A stretch of 64,000 bases of DNA, from contig JANQPU010000041.1 in the NCBI GenBank assembly GCA_028285315.1, forward strand, positions 19,932 through 83,931. Direction: 5' to 3'. Origin of the DNA: Acaryochloris sp. IP29b_bin.176. Its GTDB lineage: Bacteria; Cyanobacteriota; Cyanobacteriia; Thermosynechococcales; Thermosynechococcaceae. The position numbers and the translations under genes are program-made. The notes under the pieces are model-generated. The model saw nothing but the letters and a program-made list of their open reading frames with translations. It was not told where the DNA came from and searched no databases. This document shows, piece by piece, positions 38,108 through 49,140 of the stretch (positions within the stretch are counted from its first letter, which is position 1; every line of letters starts with the position of its first letter).

Positions 38108-41100
38108 ATGAGCCCAGCTCCTGATTTAACCCGACTATCTCCACAGGAAAAGCGCCAGCTTTTAGCCAAACTGATCCAGAGACAGGGTGAAGGCCCATCT
38201 TCTTCTCCAGCACCGCAAACATTTCCCCTTGCCTTTTCTCAGCAGCGACTCTGGTTTATTGACCAATTGGGACCGGGACAGACCGTCTACACCATTCCAG
38301 GCGCCATTCGACTTCAAGGCCCCCTGCAGGTGGATCTACTCCAGCGATGTCTGAATGAGATTGTGGCCCGCCATGAAATTTTGCGCACCCGGTTTATTGA
38401 TCAGCAAGGTGAACCATTACAAGTTGTTGAAGCCCATTTATCTATCGATTTACCCATCATTGAGGTCGAGGTTGATCTAGCGGGTAAAGATAGCGAACCA
38501 TTAACGAAAGCCTTTGCGGCCCACCTAAAATCCCTTGTTGCTCAGCCCTTTGACCTAGCGACGGGGCCGCTGCTGCGCTGTCAACTGCTGCGCCTTAACG
38601 AGGGCGATCATGTTCTCGCCCTGACGGTACATCACATTGTGGCTGATTACTGGTCGCTAAGAGTGCTGATGCAGGAAATTGCGCTGCTCTATCCCGCATT
38701 GTCGACCGGAAAACCCTCCCCCCTGCCCCCTTTACCGATCCAGTATGCGGACTATGCGGTGTGGCAGCATGAGCAGCAACAACTCCAAACACAGCTTGAT
38801 TATTGGCTTCAGAAGCTGGCAAATCCGCCGTCTGTGTTACAACTGCCTATCGATTACCCTCGACCCGCAGTGCAAACATTCAAAGGGGCGCGACGGCACT
38901 TTGCTCTGGCATCGGATCTCTCCATCGGATTGGAAACTCTGGCCCAAAAGCATCAAACCACGCTATTTATGACGCTGTTAGCAGCGTTTAAGGTGCTGCT
39001 CTATCGCTACACGAACCAAGTCGATATCTTGGTGGGATCGACGGTGACCAATCGAGATCGGGCAGAACTCCAGACTTTAATTGGCTTGTTCGTTAATAAC
39101 CTAGTTTTTCGCAGTCAAGTTGAGCCAGATCTGAGCTTTGTGCAGCTCTTAATGCAAATCAAAAGCACGGCACTGGAAGCCTATGCTCACCAAGATATTC
39201 CGTTTGAGCAAGTGGTGGATGCGCTCCAAATCGATCGCCAGCTCAGCCATAACGTTCTGTTCCAGGTGATGTTTATTCTCCATAACACTCCTAAAACGGC
39301 CTTGACGCTTCCAGACTTAACAGTGACGGCATTGGAATTGACCAATAACGCGTCTCGCTTTGACCTGAGCTTGGACATGTACGAAACCGAGTCTGGGTTA
39401 ACAGGGGTGTTTGAATACAATACCGATTTATTTTCAGCCAGCACCATTGACCGAATGGTGGGGCATTTTGAAACTTTGCTTCAGGGAATTGTGGCTCAAC
39501 CAAATGCAGAAATTTGTCAATTACCCCTTTTAACCACAGCTGAACAGCAGACCCTAGCAGCATGGAACCAGACTGAAGAAGCCATTCCAGCAATTAATGC
39601 CCACCAATTATTTGAGGCCCAGGTTGAAAAGAAAGGAGATGCGATCGCCCTCTCAGTTGATCATAGTCACGCGGATCAAATTTTCTCCCAGTTTGTTACC
39701 CCTGAAACACCTTGGACTTACCAATATTTGAATCAGCGAGCTAACCAAGTAGCTCGTTATCTCCAAAGTTTAGGGGCGGACCCCGGCAGCCGTATTGCTT
39801 TTGCCCTCGATCGGGGACCTGACCTTGTAATCGTTATCCTGGCCATTTTGAAGTGTGGAGGGATCTATATCCCCCTTGACCCCAGTCATCCCGCTGAACG
39901 CCTGCAATATGTGCTAGCAGATTCGGGTGCGGCATTCTTTTTGGCTTCATCTGACGCTGGAATAGAATTACCAGACGCATCTGCGCATCTTCAAAGGGTT
40001 GATCTCAAAGCTGTACCAGCCCAGATTGAGCAGCACGCCTTAGACAATCTTGTCGTTCCGATTAGGCCAGATGACTTGGCCTACATGATCTACACCAGTG
40101 GGAGTACTGGCAAACCGAAAGGCGTTCCGATTTGTCATCGCAGTCTGGTTAACCTACTGACCTCAATGGCCCATGCCCCCGGTATTACAGCTAAGGATAC
40201 TTTGCTAGCGGTGACCACGGTCGCTTTTGATATTGCGACTTTAGAGCTGCTACTACCCCTAACGGTAGGGGCTCGATTGGCCATCGCTAGTACTGAAATC
40301 GTCTGTGATGCTAGTCGTCTGATCATGCAAATTGCTGTTGATGACATTACCGTCATGCAGGCGACTCCGGCCACTTGGCGATTACTGATCGAAGCAGGTT
40401 GGGAAGGAAACGCTAATCTCAAAATTCTTTGCGGTGGCGAAGCCCTAGATTCAACCCTCGCTCAAGATCTGCTGCCCCGCTGCAATCAGCTGTGGAACAT
40501 GTATGGTCCCACTGAAACCACGATCTGGTCAGGTGCCCTCCAGGTCGATGCCGTGGAATTAATGACTGTTCCCATTGGTGGTGCGATTCACAACACCCAG
40601 TTCCATGTGCTTGATCCACAGCAACAGCCTGTTTCCATTGGTATTCCTGGTGAACTCTATATTAGTGGTGCGGGTCTAAGTCCTGGATATTGGCATCGCT
40701 CAGACCTGACAGCAGCACGGTTTCTTTCTGGTCAAGACATTAGCGACACTCGGCTCTACAGGACGGGCGATCGTGTACGGTATCGTGCAGACGGAACTCT
40801 AGACTATCTGGGTCGGTTTGATCACCAAATTAAGCTGCGTGGATTCCGCATTGATCCAGGAGAAATTGAAGCCGTTCTGCTCAGCCATGACCATATCGAG
40901 CAAGCGCTAGTTATCCTGGCCGGAGATGACTCCCAATTAGTCGCCTATTGTAAGGTTCTAGGGAATAATGGTTTGGCCTCTGGGACCGTTCGTCAGTTCC
41001 TCAGTCAGCAATTACCAGCTTACATGCTTCCCAGCATATATGTTTGGCTAACTGAGTTTCCACTGACGCCCAATGGCAAAATCGACCGTCAAGCTTTACC

Positions 41101-44100
41101 GGCTCCCGTATCAGCTCACAACGATGAGGGGACCATCCCACCTCGAACAAAGACGGAACAGCAGCTCGCCCAAATTTGGGCTGAAGTCTTAAACCACCCT
41201 ACCATCAGCGTCAACGACAACTTCTTTGACCTGGGAGGACATTCATTGCTAGCAGCCCGCGTGATTGCTAGGCTTCAAACCGCATTTAAAGTAACAGTAC
41301 CCTTGCGGGCTTTATTTGAGTCTCCCCACCTTTCTGACTTGGCCCAGATCATTGATGCAGCTCAAGGTGAGACCGATCAACTGATTCAACCTGTTTCAAG
41401 AGAACAGGCGTTGCCACTATCCTTTGCCCAGCAACGACAGTGGGTCCTCGCCCAACTAGAGCCAGAGAGCGGTTTTTACAATATTCCTGCTGCTGTTTGC
41501 TTGGAAGGTCAGTTTTCTTTTTCCCTCCTGGAAGAAAGTCTGAATCTTCTTTGCCAGCGCCATGAAGGGCTACGAACCTGTTTTCGATCCAATGATGGGG
41601 CAGCTGAATTAGTAATCATGCCTCAGGTTAAGCTGTCCGTAGCCTATACCCATCTACCCAATGCCTCAGAAGAAACCATTCATAACCAGCTCCAGGTTGA
41701 AGCTCAGCGCCCATTTGACCTGAAAACGGCTCCGCTGTTAAGAGTCCAGGTGTTTCAAGTCGGCCCACAAACCCATGTGGTCTCTTTGGTGATTCATCAT
41801 ATTGTGGCGGATGCCTGGTCTGTAGGGCTTTTGGTGCAGGAGTTGGTATCAGTCTATGGTCAACTTCGGGCCCAACAGTCCGTTAAACTACCGCCCCTCC
41901 CCCTGCAATACGTTGATTATGCAGCCTGGCAACGGACCCTCGACCTGGCTGCCCAACTCCGATATTGGCAACAGCAGCTGGCGGATACCCCCCCCTTGTT
42001 GCCGCTACCAACGGACTACCCCCGATCAGCTACACAACAGTTTGCAGGGGGTAGCTATCGCTTTACCCTGGCGCCAGAGCAGGCCAGTGCATTAAAACAC
42101 CTGAGTCAAGGGCAAAATACCACGCGATTTATGACCCTATTAGCGGCTTTTAAAGTGCTACTCTACCGATACAGTGGTGCGACTGATTTAGTGGTTGGGA
42201 CGCCGATTGCTCATCGCCCGCAGGCCGCTCTTGAAGGCATTGTAGGCATGTTTGTCAACACCTTAGTTCTGCGAAGTCACTTATCTGCCGGGCTGTCTTT
42301 TGTAGAGCTGCTTCAACAGGTTCGGGAGACAGCATTAAATGCTTATGGTCATCAAGATGTTCCCTTTGAGCAGGTGATTGATGCCCTCAATATTCCTCGA
42401 ACTTGGAGTTACTCACCTTTATTCCAAGTTATGTTTGTCTGGCAAGCCCAGGCTAACCAGCTCGCAGCTGAGGTTAATGGCTTAAGCTGGTCAACCGTTG
42501 CCTTGGAGAGTACGACTACCAAGGTCGATTTAACCCTCTTTATGGCTGAGGATGAGGGTCACCTAAGGGGCAGATTTGAATATCGTCAGGACTTATTTGC
42601 TCCCGCCACCATTGAATCCATGGCAGAAGCCTTCTGTACCTTGCTTGGGGCGATTAGCCAAACGCCCCAAGCAACTGTTTCAGCACTGCCGCTGCTCCCG
42701 CCACGACAACGACAACAGCTGATCCAGTGGAATGTTCCCTTATCCTTTGCTTCCAGCGAACTGTGCTTGCATCATCTTTTTGAGCAGCAGGTTTTGAAGA
42801 CGCCAACGTCTACAGCCCTAAGGGTTCAAAACCAACAGTTCACCTATCAGGAACTGGATACTCGTGCGAATCAGATGGCCCAATATCTTCAATTTTTGGG
42901 TATTGGACCTGAATCTCGGGTAGGGGTTTGTTTAGGCCGGTCCGTTGATTTGGTGGTGGCCATTTTAGCGATTCTTAAGGCTGGTGGGGCCTATGTGCCG
43001 CTGGATCCTACCTATCCCATGAGCAGATTGAATTACATTCTGGAGGATGCCCAGATTTTTGTGGTGTTGACAGAGCAAAAGTATCGAGAGTTTACGGCTT
43101 CCCTGTCAGACCCCTTGCATATTGTCTTTCTAGATGTCCCCATCAAGACCGTTTCCCCGACTGACTCCATCACAGTGCAGTCTGATAATCTGGCCTATAT
43201 TATCTACACGAGTGGCAGTACTGGCAGACCCAAGGGGGTAGCGATTGAACACCATAGTCCTGTTGCTTTGGTTCAGTGGGCCCAGGCTACATTCTCTGCT
43301 GAGCAGCTTACAGGGGTTTTGGCTTCCACTTCAATTTGCTTTGATCTTTCCGTATTCGAACTCTTTGTTCCCCTTAGCAGCGGCGGCACCATCATCCTGG
43401 CAGATGATGTGCTCCAGGTACCTGAACTACCGGCAAAGGAAGCGATTACGCTGATTAACACGGTCCCCACGGCCATTGCTGAGCTGATGAGTCTGGAAGG
43501 AATTCCTCGAAATGTTTCGACGATTAATCTAGCTGGGGAGCCAATTCCACCCATTCTAGTCAACCAGCTTTACCAGCTGGAATCGATCGAGAACGTCTTT
43601 AACCTCTATGGTCCGTCGGAGGATACCACCTACTCAACCTATATTGGCTTAGAAGCTGATACAGAGGTCGTGCCGATTGGTCAGCCTATCGCAAATACGC
43701 AGGCATATATTCTAGATGATCGCCTTAATCCTGTGCCGATTGGGATGCCAGGGGAACTCCATTTAGCGGGGGAGGGCATAGCTCGTGGCTATTGGCAGCG
43801 GCCAGAATTGACGGCGGAGCGTTTTATCCCTAATGCTTTCGCAGGGCCTAAAGAGAAGGACAGGCTCTATAAAACAGGGGATCGGGTCCGGTATCGACCA
43901 GATGGGCAGCTTGAATTTCTGGGTCGGATGGATGCCCAAGTGAAGTTGCGTGGGTTTCGCATTGAGCTTGGCGAAATTGAGGCGGCACTGCTACAGCATC
44001 CTGAGATTACTCAGGCAGTTGCGAGTGTCTGGACAGATAATCAGGGCAATCAGCGCTTGGTGGCCTATCTGAAATGGGAACAGCGGGTGGAATCAGAATG

Positions 44101-45931
44101 GGGGTGTGTTTTATGGCCTGAAGCAGTGGAAGTTCTGCGATCGCATCTCCAAAACATACTTCCCACCTATATGATTCCAGCCTTGTATGTTCCGTTACAG
44201 GAGCTCCCCCGATTGCCCAACGGCAAGTTGGACCGAAGATCGCTGCCAGCGCCAATCTTACGGAAGAATCTTGACGAAAACACAGCTCCCCTTACAGAGA
44301 TAGAGGCTCAGCTAGTCGAGATTTGGCAAACTCTGCTCCAGCAGCCCGTCGATATTGACGCTAACTTCTTTACCCTCGGCGGAGATTCGATATTAGTCAT
44401 TCAAGCAGTGGCTAGGGCTCAACAAGCCGGTCTGTATTTCTCCCCTCGAGACCTATTTCAGAACTCTACCATTGCCCAGCTAGCGTCTGTTGTTCAAACT
44501 CAGGCAGCGACTACCGTCTCCCAGGAACCATTGGTTGGATGGGTTCCCCTGACCCCTATCCAGCAGTGGTTTTTTGAGCAATCGTTTGACCATCTTCACC
44601 ATTGGAATCAAGCAGTGCTCCTGACAGTCCAGCAGCCCCTTATGCTTAAACCCTTGGTGGCGGCACTCCAGCTACTCTTGACCCACCATGATGGTCTAAG
44701 GGCTACGTTTCAATCCACAGCAACGGGTTGGCAACAATATTATGGTGCTCCCTCAGAGACTGTGCCCTTTACGGTTGTCCGTCAGACGGTTGAAAAGATT
44801 GAGCCAGAAATCATGACAGTAGCCAATTCAGTCCAGGCTGGCTTTGATCTTGCGACTGGCCCCCTCTGGCGTTTGGTGTACTTTGACTTTGAAACCCCAA
44901 CCGGGCCAGAACGAAGGTTGTTAATGGTTTGCCATCATCTCATCGTTGATGGAATTTCCTGGCGGATACTGTTAGAAGATTTACAGTTACTTTATCTTCA
45001 ACTCCACCAAGCTGGAACGGCCCAATTGCCGTTAAAGTCTTTCTCTACAAGGGATTGGGTTGAGCGATTACAGAGCTTAAATCGATCACCAGAAATTCCC
45101 TATTGGAATACCGTTACCCAGGCCGAGCTAACGCCCCTCCCCGTCGATTTTGCTGGTGGCGACAACACAATGGCCCAGGCAGAGACGTTTTCAGTCGCTC
45201 TAACCGTAGATGAAACGCAGTGCTTGCTCCAAGAAGTTCCTGAGGTCTACCCCGTTCAAATTAGCGATCTGCTGCTAACCGCCCTAGGACTTGCTCTTAA
45301 GCCCTGGGCTGGTTCAACCTTCCGAATTGCGGTAGAAGGGCATGGGCGACCCGATGATCTGGATCTATCCCGTACCGTAGGTTGGTTAACCTCCCTCTAT
45401 CCCCTATTGATCAAACTACCAGAGCAGGAAGAGCTGGGGGCAATCATTAAAGCGGTGAAAGAAATCGTGCGATCCGTTCCTGATCAGGGACTGGGGTATG
45501 GTATTTTACGCTATCTTCAGGGTCATTCCGTTCCCGCGACAGAAACCCCCATTCGATTCAACTATCTAGGCCAAACGGATCAGCTGTTTGCAAACTCTGA
45601 GTGGTTTACCTCAGCTCCTGAATCCACAGGGTCGTCTCGAAGCCCTTTTGGTTGCCGAGATGTTCTGATTGAAATTAATGCAGTGATTAGCCAGGGACAG
45701 TTGAGACTGCACTGGACCTACAGTCGAATGCTGCATCGTCAAGGAACGATTTCTGACTTAGCGCGAGCCCATGTGGAGCAGCTCAAGCGGTTGATGGAAT
45801 ACTGTTTATCTGCTGATATCGATCCGGGCTATAGCCCCGCTGATTTTCCGCAAATGGCATTGGCGCAGGATGAACTAGATGAGCTGCTTGATACTTTAGA
45901 TTTCCCGGTTGTGGGGGGACAGGACGGATGA
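38108..45931 (+). CDS. NRPS, two modules C-A-PCP-C-A-PCP-E, predicted Gly then D-Ala
   Basis: 2607 aa, start preceded by TAGGAGG. C1 is L-type with HHIVADY (H175). A1 code D-I-L-Q-L-G-M-I-W, a glycine variant; PCP1 Ser1046. C2 is L-type (HHIVADAW, H1230). A2 code D-L-F-N-N-A-L-T-Y, alanine, and the domain is closely similar to the Ala domain of the preceding protein (SICFDLSVFELFVPLS, INTVP). PCP2 Ser2094 in LGGDSI. E domain with HHLIVDG at 2276 and an intact EGHGR. The next C domain is D-accepting, in line with D-Ala. The gene ends in an ATGA overlap with its follower. Its two A domains look as if they were copied from the Gly and Ala domains elsewhere in this cluster. Confidence 0.94.
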   Translation: MSPAPDLTRLSPQEKRQLLAKLIQRQGEGPSSSPAPQTFPLAFSQQRLWFIDQLGPGQTVYTIPGAIRLQGPLQVDLLQRCLNEIVARHEILRTRFIDQQGEPLQVVEAHLSIDLPIIEVEVDLAGKDSEPLTKAFAAHLKSLVAQPFDLATGPLLRCQLLRLNEGDHVLALTVHHIVADYWSLRVLMQEIALLYPALSTGKPSPLPPLPIQYADYAVWQHEQQQLQTQLDYWLQKLANPPSVLQLPIDYPRPAVQTFKGARRHFALASDLSIGLETLAQKHQTTLFMTLLAAFKVLLYRYTNQVDILVGSTVTNRDRAELQTLIGLFVNNLVFRSQVEPDLSFVQLLMQIKSTALEAYAHQDIPFEQVVDALQIDRQLSHNVLFQVMFILHNTPKTALTLPDLTVTALELTNNASRFDLSLDMYETESGLTGVFEYNTDLFSASTIDRMVGHFETLLQGIVAQPNAEICQLPLLTTAEQQTLAAWNQTEEAIPAINAHQLFEAQVEKKGDAIALSVDHSHADQIFSQFVTPETPWTYQYLNQRANQVARYLQSLGADPGSRIAFALDRGPDLVIVILAILKCGGIYIPLDPSHPAERLQYVLADSGAAFFLASSDAGIELPDASAHLQRVDLKAVPAQIEQHALDNLVVPIRPDDLAYMIYTSGSTGKPKGVPICHRSLVNLLTSMAHAPGITAKDTLLAVTTVAFDIATLELLLPLTVGARLAIASTEIVCDASRLIMQIAVDDITVMQATPATWRLLIEAGWEGNANLKILCGGEALDSTLAQDLLPRCNQLWNMYGPTETTIWSGALQVDAVELMTVPIGGAIHNTQFHVLDPQQQPVSIGIPGELYISGAGLSPGYWHRSDLTAARFLSGQDISDTRLYRTGDRVRYRADGTLDYLGRFDHQIKLRGFRIDPGEIEAVLLSHDHIEQALVILAGDDSQLVAYCKVLGNNGLASGTVRQFLSQQLPAYMLPSIYVWLTEFPLTPNGKIDRQALPAPVSAHNDEGTIPPRTKTEQQLAQIWAEVLNHPTISVNDNFFDLGGHSLLAARVIARLQTAFKVTVPLRALFESPHLSDLAQIIDAAQGETDQLIQPVSREQALPLSFAQQRQWVLAQLEPESGFYNIPAAVCLEGQFSFSLLEESLNLLCQRHEGLRTCFRSNDGAAELVIMPQVKLSVAYTHLPNASEETIHNQLQVEAQRPFDLKTAPLLRVQVFQVGPQTHVVSLVIHHIVADAWSVGLLVQELVSVYGQLRAQQSVKLPPLPLQYVDYAAWQRTLDLAAQLRYWQQQLADTPPLLPLPTDYPRSATQQFAGGSYRFTLAPEQASALKHLSQGQNTTRFMTLLAAFKVLLYRYSGATDLVVGTPIAHRPQAALEGIVGMFVNTLVLRSHLSAGLSFVELLQQVRETALNAYGHQDVPFEQVIDALNIPRTWSYSPLFQVMFVWQAQANQLAAEVNGLSWSTVALESTTTKVDLTLFMAEDEGHLRGRFEYRQDLFAPATIESMAEAFCTLLGAISQTPQATVSALPLLPPRQRQQLIQWNVPLSFASSELCLHHLFEQQVLKTPTSTALRVQNQQFTYQELDTRANQMAQYLQFLGIGPESRVGVCLGRSVDLVVAILAILKAGGAYVPLDPTYPMSRLNYILEDAQIFVVLTEQKYREFTASLSDPLHIVFLDVPIKTVSPTDSITVQSDNLAYIIYTSGSTGRPKGVAIEHHSPVALVQWAQATFSAEQLTGVLASTSICFDLSVFELFVPLSSGGTIILADDVLQVPELPAKEAITLINTVPTAIAELMSLEGIPRNVSTINLAGEPIPPILVNQLYQLESIENVFNLYGPSEDTTYSTYIGLEADTEVVPIGQPIANTQAYILDDRLNPVPIGMPGELHLAGEGIARGYWQRPELTAERFIPNAFAGPKEKDRLYKTGDRVRYRPDGQLEFLGRMDAQVKLRGFRIELGEIEAALLQHPEITQAVASVWTDNQGNQRLVAYLKWEQRVESEWGCVLWPEAVEVLRSHLQNILPTYMIPALYVPLQELPRLPNGKLDRRSLPAPILRKNLDENTAPLTEIEAQLVEIWQTLLQQPVDIDANFFTLGGDSILVIQAVARAQQAGLYFSPRDLFQNSTIAQLASVVQTQAATTVSQEPLVGWVPLTPIQQWFFEQSFDHLHHWNQAVLLTVQQPLMLKPLVAALQLLLTHHDGLRATFQSTATGWQQYYGAPSETVPFTVVRQTVEKIEPEIMTVANSVQAGFDLATGPLWRLVYFDFETPTGPERRLLMVCHHLIVDGISWRILLEDLQLLYLQLHQAGTAQLPLKSFSTRDWVERLQSLNRSPEIPYWNTVTQAELTPLPVDFAGGDNTMAQAETFSVALTVDETQCLLQEVPEVYPVQISDLLLTALGLALKPWAGSTFRIAVEGHGRPDDLDLSRTVGWLTSLYPLLIKLPEQEELGAIIKAVKEIVRSVPDQGLGYGILRYLQGHSVPATETPIRFNYLGQTDQLFANSEWFTSAPESTGSSRSPFGCRDVLIEINAVISQGQLRLHWTYSRMLHRQGTISDLARAHVEQLKRLMEYCLSADIDPGYSPADFPQMALAQDELDELLDTLDFPVVGGQDG

Positions 45932-48900
45932 CGACAACAGCTCCTAAGCCCTCAAAGCGAAATGCGATCGCTAACATGTATCCCCTGTCCCCCATGCAGG
46001 AAGGACTGTTATTTCACACGCTGCTGACTCCCCAAGCGGGTACTTATGTGCCTCAAGTGGTGCTGACCTTTTCTGGGGCCTTGGATAGCCAAATACTTCG
46101 ACAGGCTTGGCAAACAGCTCTTGATCGCCATGATATCCTCCGCACGGGTTTTTACTGGGAACAGCGAGATCAGCCTTTTCAAGTGGTGTATCGACAGCTC
46201 CCCCTGCCCTGGGTAGAACAGGACTGGCAGACCCTATCCGCAAGGCAGCAGACGGCCAAACTAGAGATTCTTCTAGCCTGTAACCGTGACGAACCCTTTA
46301 ACTTAAACCAGCCCCCACTGATGCGTTTAATCTGGGTTGCTCTGGGGGACCACCGCTATCATTTGATCTGGTGCTATCACCATCTAATTCTCGATGGCTG
46401 GTCCGCGGGCCAGGTACTCAAGGATGTTTTTCAGCAGTACTTTGCCTACATCGGTACGTTACCGCCCATTGCAACAACCGCACCGTCTTCCTACGGTAAC
46501 TATATTGCCTGGCTCAATCGGCAAGACTCCGCTGCCGCCCAGAATTTCTGGAAAACCTACCTAGACGGCTGGTGGGAACCGACAGTACTCCCCATCTTGA
46601 AGCTCGGCAAAGTAGTCGAAGGACCCTCTTCGAATTCTCTGGCAGAACGACAGAAATGTCTTTCTGCAGCAGTCACCCAAAGGTTGCGGAACTTTTGTCA
46701 GCAGCATCAACTGACCCTTAACACTCTGGTTCAGGGAGCCTTGGGCCTGCTCCTGAGCCGCTACTGCGATATTGATGACGCGGTATTTGGAGCCACCCGC
46801 GCGGGGCGTCCACCGGATCTAGCAGGGTCGCTAACCACGGTGGGGCTGTTTATCAATACGCTGCCTGTGCGGGTTCGAATCAAGCGCCAGCAGACGGTGA
46901 TTGAATGGCTCCAGAGACTCAGCACCCAGCAGTCAGAAACTACAGCCTACGACTATGTTTCACTGCGGGATATCCAAGGCTGGGTCAATGGAGGGCGATC
47001 GCTGTTTGACTGTCTACTGGTATTTGAAAGCTATCCGTTTTCAGCAGAGCTATTCCAAGGACAAACGGCCATTGAGCTAGAGTCGGTTCAGTTTAATGAA
47101 TGGACCCATTTTCCCCTAACCCTCCTGGTCTCTGTCGACGACAGTCTCACCCTCACCGCCAAATATCGTTCTGAGCAAATCGCCACTGATGCCATCGAAC
47201 TCTTCCTAGTGCATTTCAGCCGACTCATCGTGACACTGGCAGAACAGCCCCATGACTCTTTGCAAGAAATCACCTTGCTCTCCAAGGCTGAACAAGATCA
47301 GATAAGCGCATGGAATCTAACGGATACTGACTATCCTCTCCATCAGACGTTGCCCGATTTGCTGTTTGCCCAAGCTGAGAAAACTCCAGAAGCAGTAGCG
47401 CTGATTGTTGATGAAGCAACACTGACTTACCGAGAACTCCACCAACGGGCTAATCAGCTCGCTCATCGGCTACAAAAGCAGGGAATAGGACCTGAACATC
47501 GAGTTGCAATTTACCTAGAGCGCTCCGTCGCCATGATGGTGGCGATTCTCGCAGTCGTCAAAGCTGGGGCAACCTATGTTCCCCTTGACACCAGCTATCC
47601 TCAAGCACGTCTGCAATGGATGTTAGAGGATGCTGCTATTGCTGCTGTCCTCACAAATCAATCAAGACTTTTACCGCCGCTGCCTACAGTTGCTCCATTG
47701 ATTGATGTTTCTACAGGAAGCCATTCTCCTACCACTGAGCCGCAACGCTTACTCCAACCTGAGAACAGCGTCTATATCATTTATACGTCCGGCTCCACGG
47801 GGCAACCCAAGGGGGTCATTAATACTCATCGGGGTTTAGTGAACCGTTTGCAATGGATGCAGGAGACCTATGCATTATCAATCGGCGATCGCGTTCTCCA
47901 AAAGACGCCTATCAGTTTCGATGTCTCTGTTTGGGAGCTCTTTTGGCCACTGCTCAACGGCGCGACGCTAGTGGTTGCGAAACCGGGTGGTCATAAAGAT
48001 AATGCCTACTTAGTTGACATCATCCATCAGCAAAACATTACTACCCTGCATTTTGTGCCCAGTATGCTGGCATCGTTTCTAGAAGCACCTAGCGCCTGCC
48101 CCTCCCTAAAGCAGGTGATATGTAGTGGTGAAGCCCTATCGCCAGCACTTCAGAAGCAGTTTTTCGAGCAGCTCCCTAATGTAGAACTCCATAACCTCTA
48201 CGGACCGACGGAGGCTGCCATTGATGTAACGGCTTGGCGCTGTCAGCCAGGAGAGCGCTCAGTTCCCATTGGTCACCCTATTGCCAACACACGGATTTAC
48301 CTATTGGACCAAGACTACAACCCTGTACCCGTAGGTATTCCAGGAGAACTTTATGTTAGCGGCAATGGCGTGGCCCGTGGATATCTAAATCAGCCAGCTC
48401 TGACAGCAGAGCGGTTTATACCAAACCCCTTTGCGGATCGGGAGAGCGGCGGTGAATATTCAGTGCTATATAAAACTGGTGATTTGGCTCGTTATCGCTC
48501 AGATGGAGGGATTGAATATTTAAATCGTCGAGACTCCCAGATCAAGCTTAGGGGTATGCGCATGGAGCTAGGAGAGATTGAATCCGCACTGGCTGAGCAT
48601 CCTAATATCAGACAAACAGCCGTGTTATTGCGAGAGGATCTGCCCTCTGGTCCTGCCCTCGTGGCCTACATTGTGGGTGAACTAGAGGAAACATCATCGG
48701 AGAGAAAAACGCTAACAACGTTTTTGCAGCAGCGTTTACCGAATGGTTTTATCCCCCAACGGTGGGTGATGTTAGATGCCTTGCCTTTGACCCCTAACGG
48801 CAAGTTGGATCGGCGTTCCTTACCACTGCCTGCTCAGGAAGGGAGTGGAGAAAAAGTACCGCCTCGTAATCCCACGGAAGTTGAGATCGCTGATATTTGG

Positions 48901-49140
48901 ACCGCTATTCTTCAAATCGAGGACCTTAGTATTGACGACAACTTTTTTGAGTTGGGCGGGCATTCCCTCAGTGCAACCCGTGCCAATACCCGTCTGCGCC
49001 AGCAGTTTAACCTTGATTTGCCCCTTCATAGTTTATTTACCTATCCCACGATTGAGACCCTAGCGGTTCATATTGATGCACTGCGTATCACCACTCCACC
49101 GTCTCAGTCCACCGCTGGTTATAAGGAGATTGAGTTATGA
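45928..49140 (+). CDS. NRPS module C-A-PCP, predicted Ser
   Basis: 1070 aa; the ATGA start overlap follows a G-rich site (GGGGGGACAGGACGG). The C domain begins YPLSPMQEGLLFH (D-accepting), HHLILDG at 151-157. A domain with YTSGSTGQPKG near 619 and code D-V-W-H-I-S-L-I-D, a serine code. PCP Ser1013 in LGGHSLSA. The protein ends in a short acidic tail, YKEIEL, and the next protein opens with a TubC-type docking domain. The tail is a good candidate for the linear motif bound by that domain. No modifying domain is present, so Ser could be left free or be a site for the downstream methyltransferase. Confidence 0.94.
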   Translation: MTTTAPKPSKRNAIANMYPLSPMQEGLLFHTLLTPQAGTYVPQVVLTFSGALDSQILRQAWQTALDRHDILRTGFYWEQRDQPFQVVYRQLPLPWVEQDWQTLSARQQTAKLEILLACNRDEPFNLNQPPLMRLIWVALGDHRYHLIWCYHHLILDGWSAGQVLKDVFQQYFAYIGTLPPIATTAPSSYGNYIAWLNRQDSAAAQNFWKTYLDGWWEPTVLPILKLGKVVEGPSSNSLAERQKCLSAAVTQRLRNFCQQHQLTLNTLVQGALGLLLSRYCDIDDAVFGATRAGRPPDLAGSLTTVGLFINTLPVRVRIKRQQTVIEWLQRLSTQQSETTAYDYVSLRDIQGWVNGGRSLFDCLLVFESYPFSAELFQGQTAIELESVQFNEWTHFPLTLLVSVDDSLTLTAKYRSEQIATDAIELFLVHFSRLIVTLAEQPHDSLQEITLLSKAEQDQISAWNLTDTDYPLHQTLPDLLFAQAEKTPEAVALIVDEATLTYRELHQRANQLAHRLQKQGIGPEHRVAIYLERSVAMMVAILAVVKAGATYVPLDTSYPQARLQWMLEDAAIAAVLTNQSRLLPPLPTVAPLIDVSTGSHSPTTEPQRLLQPENSVYIIYTSGSTGQPKGVINTHRGLVNRLQWMQETYALSIGDRVLQKTPISFDVSVWELFWPLLNGATLVVAKPGGHKDNAYLVDIIHQQNITTLHFVPSMLASFLEAPSACPSLKQVICSGEALSPALQKQFFEQLPNVELHNLYGPTEAAIDVTAWRCQPGERSVPIGHPIANTRIYLLDQDYNPVPVGIPGELYVSGNGVARGYLNQPALTAERFIPNPFADRESGGEYSVLYKTGDLARYRSDGGIEYLNRRDSQIKLRGMRMELGEIESALAEHPNIRQTAVLLREDLPSGPALVAYIVGELEETSSERKTLTTFLQQRLPNGFIPQRWVMLDALPLTPNGKLDRRSLPLPAQEGSGEKVPPRNPTEVEIADIWTAILQIEDLSIDDNFFELGGHSLSATRANTRLRQQFNLDLPLHSLFTYPTIETLAVHIDALRITTPPSQSTAGYKEIEL

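Noticed and set aside
17390..43650. Long-range DNA repeats that might be mobile or CRISPR-like
   Set aside because: They are homologous adenylation, condensation and carrier domains within coding frames. No short regularly spaced repeats or transposase genes were seen.
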